The notes below the pieces were generated by a model. It ran no database searches and was not told where the DNA came from. It worked only from the letters and a program-made list of their open reading frames with translations. Position numbers and translations under genes: made by a program. Positions 56,451 to 64,000 of a DNA stretch of 64,000 nucleotides are shown piece after piece (position 1 is the first letter of the stretch; every line of letters starts with the position of its first letter). The stretch is taken from contig NC_085112.1 in assembly GCF_030269925.1 (NCBI RefSeq), positions 4,713,501 to 4,777,500 of the forward strand. Direction: 5' to 3'. Source of the DNA: Bombyx mori (taxonomy: Eukaryota; Arthropoda; Insecta; Lepidoptera; Bombycidae).

Positions 56451-59400
56451 ATGACTGCGGTTAGCGAAAATGAAAATTTAAATAACACTACAAAACTGAA
56501 TAGTTTGTTGATTAACTCTAAATATATAGGAACTGACTACTCATACAAACACGAAATTGTATGGAAAAACGCTATCGGATTCCTTATTTTACATTTACTT
56601 GGCTTGTGGGGAGTCGGACTGATGGTAACTGGTAATATTGGACTAAAATCGTGTCTTTGGAGTAAGTGCTAGCAAACATTTTACATACATAAGACATATT
56701 TTTGGTTTTTTCCTTATTTTAATTTGGGTTCGTTTCAGCTATCCTATATATGTATGCGGGGAGCACAGGCGTTACAGTCGGTGCTCATCGACTCTTCACT
56801 CATAAATCATTCAAAGCAACACCGCTTCTCAAAGTTTTTCTCCTTTGCCTACAAACCATAGCAGGACAGGTAAAAATGACTTTTTAATTTCTATGGAAGA
56901 CATTTTTGAAGGACTTAAATAATTTAATTTGTTTTAGAATTCGACGTTCATTTGGGCTCGCGATCATCGTCTCCACCACCGCTACTCCGATACCGATGCC
57001 GATCCTCATAATTCTAAGAGAGGCTTCTTCTTTTGCCACATCGGATGGCTAATGATGAAAAAACATCCATATGTGATTGAATTAGGAAGAACAATTGATA
57101 TGAGTGACCTTCAAGCGGATAAAATGATAATGTTCCAAAAGAAGTAAGTAGGCATGTTATACTCGAGCGGGGGCCAGGGAGGCGGATTTCGCCCAAGCCC
57201 TGGCCCTCTAAGTGTTTCGGGTCCCCCTCACATGTCGGTCTGGGGACCGGCGAGGGGGACCTAAAAAGACGTCGTGCAAGCTGCTCTGCACGCGTTTTAC
57301 GCAAGAGTATCCGGGTGATGGAAGGCCGGCTATCCTCGACCCACGCTGGTTCTGACCCAGCGGGGTATTCCGTAGGATAGCTCACTCTAACCGGCGCCAT
57401 CTAGGCGGGCTCCGGACAGCCTGCCGACCGAGAGGGCTGGTGGTCGTGGCGCCGACGACCGCCAGTCCGGCGTCCCGAGGGGGAGGGTGATGGGAGAGAT
57501 GTGCTCCGCACTAAACACTTCACTTTCCCCCCTTTGCCTTTTCATGAGTTCTGTCTCATGTGAGGTTTGGACGTTAGTTGTTGAGCGACAGGAGGTTTTA
57601 GTCGGTTCGACTCCGACATGCTCCGCCCGCCGTCCCCAGTGGAGGGCGGAAGTCCGGCGATTTCCTCCTGACCAAAAAAAAAAAAAAAAGGCATGTTATA
57701 CACTCTACAAAACTTGCATACGCCCCGTCATGACCTATGCAAGGGTAGTTAATGTTCGCTCACGCGGCCCGCACTAACTTAAAATCATTCCAAGTTATTC
57801 AATCCCGTTCTTGCAGCATAGCCGTCGGAGCTCCGTGGTTCGTCAGGAACGTCGACCTCCATGACGACCTGGACTTAGAGTCCATCAGTAAGTATCTTCA
57901 GTCGGCGTCGATGCGCCACTTCGATAAAACGGCACGACACGAGAACCCTCTTATCGTGGCCGCCGGTAACTACATTCCCGATCCTGCGGACAGATTGGAA
58001 AGCAGTCGACGTCGCCCCAAACACGTCATTTCGGATCCTCCCGATCCACTAACGGTGCTTTTAGGTACCTCAAGCACCGGTCATCGTTCTCGTCGAACCC
58101 GTCGCTTGCGACGAAGGGCTCGACGAGTAAATTAACCCTCAGACACAGCCCACTGAGTTTCTCGCTGGATCTTCTCAGTGGGTCGCGTTTCCGATCCGGT
58201 GGTAGATTCTGCGAAGCACGGCTCTTGCTAGGGTTCGTGTTAGCAACGTCATCAGGTTTGAGCCCCGTGAGCTCACCTACTAGTTAAGGCTACGCTGATA
58301 TAGCCTGTCAAGGCTATCAGCTTAGGTAGGAAAAAAAAGGCATGTCATTTCTTATATTAAAAACCACTAAACCTAGCCACAGTCTTCTTGAACCATCCCG
58401 AATTTTTTTCATCAAATACACCTATTAATTCCACCAATCGAACGCTGTCTGTCTGTTAATGGTACCATATCGGTAATTTTCCCTGAAGTTTCAACAACTG
58501 TAGAGTTTCTATTCAAGAAAAACGAAGCATTATCGCATTTCTCTGAAGTACCATCAGCTGTAGAAAATTTCAGCTAAAATAAACATGCCAATTTTTATAA
58601 TGAAATACGTACTTAACAAATGTTCACGATTGACTTCCATGGTGAAGGAATAACAATAAAGATCAAACCCGTAAAATTATAATTTGCGTAATTGCTGGTA
58701 GTAGGACCTTTTCTTTTAACACTGGGGAATCCGTTTATGGATGCCCGGTAAACCCCATCGAGCTCTACCACTCCGACTCCACGAAACCTACGGTACCGTA
58801 CAATGTGCGGCGAAGTCTATATATACTTAGTCTGGCCATAAATACTGTTACAATCCCTACTAATATATAAATGTGAATATAAATTTGTTTGTTAGGCTTT
58901 CACGCGAAAACTACTCAACCGATCATCATGAAACTTTGTACACATATTCTTAGAGGTATTAGAAGTAACATAAGATACTTTTTATACTTTATAATTTGGA
59001 GTCCCTAAAACAATCCGTACGATTGGCAGTGAAAAATTTTCCCATGGAAAGAGTGCGTGCTTCTATTGATAACTGGCCTCAACGTTTAAACGACTGTATT
59101 GCAGCCAATGGAGACCACTTCGAATAAGCTTTTTATACTTTAAATTGTTGTATATTTATGTATTAAACGAACACACAGTAAAAGTAATAAATGTTTTTTG
59201 CAATAGAATATTTTTTCCTTTGTCTCAGTATTTATGGCAAGACTAGGTATATATATAAACTATACTGAGACCTAAGAACTCATATTTCATGGTGGGTGGC
59301 GGCAATTACGTTATAGATGTCTATGGGCTCCAGTAACCACTTAACACCAGGTGGGCTGTGAGCTCGTCCACCCATCTATGCAATAAAAATAAATAAAATA

Positions 59401-61737
59401 CACAAATCTCCATAGGTCAATTTTATTTAAATTTAAAAATAAAATGAACTTTATTACAAGATCATGCGACTGATGTAGAAGGCATCTAATTTTTAGAATA
59501 TCAATTAAATATGATTTAGAATTTATTTACGCATCGTTTTATCACATGTCACTTTAATAACTATAAGTATAAAACACATAATAAGTCAGCGTTCTAACTC
59601 GTCCACTCAACTACCGTAAAGATTTTTTTTTTATTTTTTTTTTATTGCCCTTGTATGCAGACGAGCATACGGCCCACCTGATGGTGAGTGGTTACCGTTG
59701 CCCATGGACTTCAGCAATGCCAGGGGCAGAGCCAAGCCGCTGCCTACCGCTTAATACTCTCCACAAGCCTCGTTTGAAGAAGGACATGTCATAGCGCTCG
59801 GGAAACACCGTGGAGGGGAGCTCATTCCATTGCCGAATGGTACGTGGCAAAAAAGATCTCTGGAAACGCACTGTGGATGACCGCAGTGGCTCCAGGTAGT
59901 ACGGATGAACTCTACTCCGATGGCGGTCGGTGCGATGGTAAAAACGAGATGTATTTATTATAAGAATCATATTAATTTAGGATTGGTAAAAATGAAACGT
60001 ATGAAAAGAGATGTAGAAGGGATCGTTAAGATGTGAGTGAGAGAAAACTGTAAGAAAGGCAATAGGGAATGACAGACAGAATGAGAGAGAAAATGAAGAT
60101 TGCGAAGATGGTTTTTTTTTATTGCAAGGGCAGGCAGACGAGCTTACAGCCCACCTGATGGTGAGTGCTTACCGTAGCCCATGGACTTCAGCAATGCCGG
60201 ATCCAGAGTCAAGCCGCTGCCTACCAAAAATACATATTCTGGATGTGTTAAAATTACCCGTTAACAATGAGAGTTGCTTTACGTAAAACGATAACACTTA
60301 AAAAGAACTTCGAAAATTACATTACTGACGCAATGTACATTTTTGTTTTTTTTTTTTTTGATCAGGAGGAAATCGCCGGCCTTCCGCCCTCCCCTGGGGA
60401 TGAAGGGCGGGGCATGTCGGAGTCGAACTGACTAAAACCTCCTGTCGCTCAACAACCCGCCTCCGAACCTCGCATGAGACAGAACCCATGAAAAGGCAAA
60501 GGGGGGAAAGTGAAGCGTTTAGTGCGGAGCACATCTCTCCCATCACCCTCCCCCTCGGGACGCCGGACTGGCGGTCGTCGGCGCCACGACCACCAGCCCT
60601 CTCGGTCGGCAGGCTATCCGGAGCCCGCCTAGATGGCGCCGGTTAGAATGGGTTATCCTACGGAATACCCCGCTGGGTCAGAACCAGCGTGGGTCGAGGA
60701 TAGCCGGCCTTCCATCACCCGGATGCTCTTGCGTAAAACGCGTGCAGAGCAGCTTGCACGTCATCTTCTTAGGCCCCCTTCGCCGGTCCCCAGACCGACA
60801 TGTGAAGGGGACCCGAAACCCTTAGAGGGCCAGGGCTTGGGCTAGATCCGCCTCCCTGGCCCCCGCCCGGCGGCGGCGGGCTTGCGCGTCTCTCACGCGC
60901 CCCGCCGCCTCCTTCTGCGAGATGGTGCACTCGCAGAAGTCGAGCATCGTCTTCCACGACTCGTCGTCGCCGAGCATCGATGCCACAACACTCGGCAACG
61001 ACAAGTCGTTTCCTATTTTTGCGACGAGGACACGGCGCCACCCCTCCCATGCGGGGCAGGCGACGAGCGTATGCTCTGCCGTGTCCAAGTCGCAACCGCA
61101 ATGGTGGCACTCTGCCGTCAGCTCGGCTGTGATCCGGTGCAGGAACTCACCGAAGCAACCATGCCCAGTGAGCACCTGCGTGAGCCGGAAAGTGAGGCGT
61201 CCTCTGTCACGATTCACCCAATCCACAAGGACCGGGCGAATCGCCTCGACGGTCCTACGACCAGCCGAAGGATCAGCCAGCCGTCTGGACCATGACTCCA
61301 GCACGCAATGTACATAGTGTATATATACATATTATTATATGTGTGGTTTCCAACGCAACCTGACTAAAAATCAAGTGATGCGCTCTCTTCAGTCAAAAGG
61401 CTCCATTTCGCCTTCGAGGACGGTTTGTCCACACCATGAATGTTCATGAAAAATAGTAGTGAAAAGAAATCACTATTTATAGTGTTTTCAACGTTAATTC
61501 AGATGATGGAATTTTAAGAGACACTACAGCGATTTTTTTTTTTAATTTCAGGTACTATTACTATTTATACTTTGTGGTGGCATTTCTGATACCAGTATTC
61601 GTATCTATCTACTTCTTCAATGAGCACTGGTTGTCATCATTCCTCGTATGCTATTGTGCTCGATACATTTTACAATTGAATGGAACTTGGCTGGTTAATA
61701 GTGCGGCGCACCTGTACGGCACTAGGCCATACGACAG
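56451..61737 (+). CDS. Acyl-CoA desaturase 2, partial (exons 1-4; continues past window)
   Basis: Tandem paralogue of desaturase 1. Coding exons: 56451-56661, 56739-56869, 56938-57143, 61552-61737; lengths are identical to the matching exons of copy 1 (211, 131, 206, 186 nt) and all splice sites are kept. Box 1 HRLFTH, box 2 HRLHH and the NSAAH segment are intact; box 3 and the signature lie in exons not in this window. Changes from copy 1 include Gly8 to Glu, several hydrophobic swaps in TM1, His to Tyr in exon 2 (LHMYAG/LYMYAG), Arg to Thr in GRRID, and Leu to Gly in QLNLTW. Intron 3 (4.4 kb) has its own load of LINE, SINE and mariner insertions. It looks functional as far as visible. Confidence 0.9.
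57163..57689 (+). mobile_element. R1-clade LINE 3' end with 12-bp TSD
   Basis: It starts within the last codons of an R1-type ORF2 (..EADFAQALAL, stop) and continues through the 3' UTR to an A-run of 16. GGCATGTTATAC is present on both sides (57151-57162 and 57690-57701). It lies directly after exon 3 of desaturase 2, eight bases past the exon end. Confidence 0.9.
57700..58338 (+). mobile_element. BMC1/jockey-type LINE, 5'-truncated 3' end
   Basis: It begins in ORF2 (LYKTCIRPVMTYA, a frameshift, then VGAPWFVRNVDLHDDLDLES, ending TRRLRRRARRVN) and continues into the 3' UTR with 'tccgatccggtggtagattc' and 'tatcagcttaggtagg' plus an A-run. GGCATGTTAT at 57690 and GGCATGTCAT at 58339 look like its target duplication with one change. 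This is the best copy of this family in the window. Confidence 0.85.
58580..59400 (+). repeat. Bm1-type SINE pieces around other insertions
   Basis: A Bm1 body at 58580-58715 ('gttcacgattgacttccatgg') and a Bm1 tail at 59256-59400 ('actgagacctaagaactcat' to 'ccatctatgcaataaaaa') share orientation. They are separated by about 110 bp of unknown sequence and by a mariner-type element, so they may be one interrupted SINE. Confidence 0.65.
58826..59247 (+). mobile_element. Internally deleted mariner-type transposon
   Basis: The termini CTTAGTCTGGCCATAAATACTG and the inverse of CCTAGTCTTGCCATAAATACTG are flanked by TA on both sides (58824-58825, 59248-59249). Only the last 38 transposase codons remain (59011-59127), including RVRASIDNWPQRLNDCIAAN before the stop. 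A separate lepidopteran repeat ('aaactactcaaccgatcatc') seems to sit in the left half. Confidence 0.85.
59636..59970 (-). mobile_element. CR1-like LINE 3' end
   Basis: The minus-strand frame reads SSTVRFQRSFLPRTIRQWNE, then LPSTVFPERYDMSFFKRGL and RQRLGSAPGIAEVHGQR, stop, the usual C-terminus of CR1-like LINE ORF2 in moths. A T-run at the left (59624-59644) is the tail. Shorter copies lie at 60112-60235 and 8550-8700. Confidence 0.75.
60112..60235 (-). mobile_element. Short CR1-like LINE 3' fragment
   Basis: T-run followed by 'gcagacgagcttacagcccacctgatggtgag' to 'agccgctgcctacc', matching the left 110 bp of 59636-59970. Confidence 0.7.
60341..61303 (-). mobile_element. R1-clade LINE 3' end with 12-bp TSD
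   Basis: Minus orientation. ORF2 C-terminus (60822-61303): SWSRRLADPSAGRRTVEAIR, CHHCGCDLDTAEHTLVAC, LSLPSVVASMLGDDESW, QKEAA, ending ADLAQALAL, stop. Then comes a 3' UTR shared with 57163-57689 and a poly(A) (T-run 60341-60359). CGCAATGTACAT flanks both sides (60329-60340 and 61304-61315). The ORF part is uninterrupted, so the copy is fairly young. Inserted in desaturase 2 intron 3; the matching place in desaturase 1 (about 40165-40180) is empty. Confidence 0.9.
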
Positions 61738-61814
61738 GTAATATTTAGACAATTTGTGTTTCTATATAGTTTATTATTATGTATGTTGTATGTACGATTG
61801 GATTGGAAACTTTA

Positions 61815-63059
61815 CCCCTTGGCCACAGCCGAGAGCGGTGCGAATTGCGGTGCGTCGTGAGGCGCGGCAAGCGGGAGCGGCGAAAACAAATGGTAGACAA
61901 CCTATGAAGTATGCCACAGCTACTGGCGGTGCGTTTTGCGGTGCGTTGCGAGGCGCGGTGAGAGGCGCGTGACATCTGGCGGCGACGAGCTGCGCCATGT
62001 GCGAGTGAAACAAATGTACTAGACAATATGGAGGCGGCCACAGTTCAGAGCGGCGCGCGCGGCGGTGTCGGTGGACGCATTGAGGCATCGCGCGACCGAA
62101 ACAAATCATTTTGTTTTTACCGCGCGTTGAGCTAATAAAATATAATGGATGTGGAACAATTCATTAGTGAAATACTGAGTAGACCAGAAATATGGATGTT
62201 AAAACATCCACATCATAAATATAGGCATGTTATAAAAAAAAATGTGGGACGAAATAAAACAACAATTTTCTGGTACTAATGGTTTCCTAGATACCCTTGG
62301 ATAGGATTATTGAAATAAAATTTGAAATTTGAATTGATTTCGTATTCTAGATGCTTGAACCGTTGCTCGATTATTCCGTCTTGATCTGCGTACGCTATTG
62401 TGAATATTGGAGTCTCCAAACTGGGAAACAAACTGCTGCATCTCTGTCTCCATCACTTTCTTTTAAGGCACAAAACCTTTATAATCAATATCGCGTGCTT
62501 TTTGTTTGCCTTTACACTTTTCGTAAAAATACGAAATTTATTAGTTAGAATACCAAACGCGTACTGAATTGTGACACTTGCCCGGGATAATATTCTGTCG
62601 AAAATTATTTGTTCCGCATTTAAACTACCCGGTGGATATATTATATGGGCGCATCAAATAATTTTTAAGAGGATAGGCTTTATCAACAATTAACACGTAT
62701 GGTAAATTGAGATTTGAAGGTTGAATCTATTAATAATCTATTTATCGGGATAGTTCTTATATTCCTAATATTCCTAATAGAATACCTAATAAATAGGGTG
62801 AAATTCGCCAAGTCCTCTCTTTTTCTAACTGGGTGCCTATTCTTAATTGAATAATATCTTCAGCTAAGAACGCACTTATTTCAAGGTAATATCGTGCCAC
62901 TTTTGAAAGGGAAATTTGATAGGGCTTTCTAAATACGTGCACCTCTGACGCCGCCGCCGTCGCAACTAGTCTAGCTGTGGCATACCCCCGCAAGTCACAC
63001 CGCCCGCCGCGCCTCGCAACGCACCGCAAAACGCACCGCCAGTAGCTGTGGCCAGGCCC
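61815..63059. mobile_element. PIF/Harbinger-like DNA transposon, non-autonomous (1245 bp)
   Basis: Left end CCCCTTGGCCACAGC and right end the inverse of GGGCCTGGCCACAGC, flanked by TTA (61812-61814 and 63060-63062). A 3-bp TWA target and these ends fit PIF/Harbinger. The outer 200-300 bp on each side are rich in 'gcggtgcg' subrepeats, and the right terminus matches an inner part of the left side (61914-61970) in inverse. A MADF-like frame lies inside. The empty site is visible in desaturase 1 at 49800-49815. Confidence 0.85.
62145..62318 (+). pseudogene. MADF-domain protein remnant in Harbinger-like element
   Basis: From ATG 62145: MDVEQFISEILSRPEIW, HPHHKYRHVIKK, then a frameshift in an A-run (about 62229-62237) and MWDEIKQQFSGTNGF. 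The pattern (IL..P.IW....H..Y....K...W.EI) is that of a MADF DNA-binding domain, which Harbinger elements often encode as their second protein. It is truncated and broken. Confidence 0.65.
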
Positions 63060-63169
63060 TTAAATTCAATTTTAGACCATTATCTAATTATTGTTGCATC
63101 ATAAGTAATTTTGAATTTATACGTACTTCTGACAACAATGCAATAACATGGTACCATTAAGCTGGTATT

Positions 63170-63588
63170 TTTTTTTTTATTGCTTAGATGGGTGGACGAG
63201 CTCACAGCCCACCTGATGTTAAGTGGTTACTGGAGCCCATAGACATCCACAACGTAAATGCGCCACCCACCTTGAGATACAAGTTCTAAGGTCTCAAGTA
63301 TAGTAACGACGGCTGCCCCACCCTTCAAACCGAAACGCATTACTGCTTCACGGCAGAAATAGGCAGGGTGGTGGTACCCACCCGCGCGGACTCACAAGAG
63401 GTCCTACCACCAGTAATTACGCAAATTATAATTTTGCGGGTTTCATTTTTATTACACGATGTTATTCCTTCACCGTGGAAGTCAATCGTGAACATTTGTT
63501 GAGTACGTATTTCATTTGAAAAATTGGTACCCGCCTGCGGGATTCGAACACCGGTGCATCGCTCAACATGAATGCACCGGACGTCTTA
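63170..63588 (-). repeat. Bm1-type SINE, full length
   Basis: Best copy in the window. On the minus strand the tRNA-like head ('caccggtgttcgaatcccgc' B box), body ('gattgacttccacggtgaag', 'ggtggtaggacctcttgtg') and tail ('ggtgggctgtgagctcgtcc') end in an A-run. It lies directly before the terminal LINE ORF. Confidence 0.9.
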
Positions 63589-63611
63589 TTCGTTATGGTA
63601 TAGTTAACACA

Positions 63612-64000
63612 CGGGTTCCCGCGGGTGGAGAGGGGCTTTGAGCCCCTTCCCATGGGGGCGCCACCACGCGGTAACGGGAGTGGTGATGCCCCTGCTGAAG
63701 TGGTCCCTCCGAGCATTTCAGAGGAGGAGATTCGTGCGGCCGTGTCGAGGATGCGAAGGAAGGATGCGGCTCCCGGCCCTGACGGTGTTCACGGCCGGGT
63801 CTGGGATAAGGCCTTCGGTGCCATAGGAGTCCGGCTCGTGCGGCTCTTTGAAGCCTGCATCAAGTCGGGACGGTTTCCGAAGCAGTGGAAGACGGGCATG
63901 CTTGTTCTGCTGAAGAAGGAGGGACGCCCTGCGGACTCACCTGCTGGGTACCGTCCCATCGTGTTGCTGGACGAGGCGGGAAAACTGCTCGAGCGGGTGA
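63612..64000 (+). CDS. R1-clade LINE reverse transcriptase N-terminal part (runs off window)
   Basis: The plus frame through the end reads PPSEISEEEIRAAVSRMRRK? in nearby form (ISEEEIRAAVSRMRRKDAA), PGPDGVHGRVW, SGRFPKQWKTGMLVLLKKEG, SPAGYRPIVLLDEAGKLLER. These are the opening RT motifs (PGPDG, W..G.LV.L.K.G, YRPI.LL) of an R1-clade ORF2. No stop is seen up to base 64000. The left border abuts a Bm1 SINE, so it is 5'-truncated or the SINE inserted next to it. It sits in intron 4 of desaturase 2. Confidence 0.85.

Noticed and set aside
62757..63029. 90-codon minus-strand ORF inside the Harbinger-like element
   Set aside because: It could be a transposase start, but it lacks any DDE motif and half of it overlaps GC-rich terminal repeats; not supportable as a gene.
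1..64000. CRISPR array, operon, riboswitch or other prokaryotic system
   Set aside because: No regularly spaced direct repeats of that kind exist; split genes with GT/AG introns and eukaryotic retroelements rule out a prokaryotic reading.

Overview
The window looks like lepidopteran nuclear DNA, most probably Bombyx (silkworm). It is AT-rich, its genes are split into short exons, and its introns and spacers are filled with Bm1-type SINEs, 3' ends of BMC1/jockey-type and R1-clade LINEs, Helitron-like ends and a BEL/Pao LTR retrotransposon. The species call is an inference from repeat types; I ran no search. Exon coordinates were built by hand from splice sites, reading frame and protein-family motifs. 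LAYOUT. 1-6.1 kb: gene-poor AT-rich DNA with two TIR elements and LINE/SINE scraps. 6.1-14.8 kb (minus): a complete eight-exon TspanC8 tetraspanin (274 aa), plus an unannotated exon-like copy of its seventh exon. 14.8-18.3 kb: spacer with SINEs, including a fold-back Bm1, and a LINE 3' end. 18.3-32.3 kb (minus): two complete tandem secreted trypsin-like serine protease genes (281 and 278 aa), each with eight coding exons and identical intron phases. 32.3-38.5 kb: repeat-rich spacer with an orphan protease exon and a relic protease exon. 38.6-50.9 kb (plus): a complete six-exon acyl-CoA desaturase gene (384 aa) whose third intron carries a recent BEL/Pao composite (three LTRs, one 5-bp target duplication). 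51-55.8 kb: R1-clade LINE debris. 56.5 kb to the end (plus): a tandem second desaturase copy. Its exons 1-4 are intact, its introns hold a different set of transposons, and the rest lies past the window edge. The last 0.4 kb is an R1-clade LINE reverse transcriptase running off the edge. HOW IT FITS. The genes are ordinary single-function loci rather than an operon. The tetraspanin belongs to the group that escorts ADAM10. The proteases are secreted zymogens. The desaturases are ER fatty-acyl-CoA desaturases with the three histidine boxes and a QPVE signature. Comparing the two desaturase copies gives natural empty sites that date and delimit several transposon insertions.
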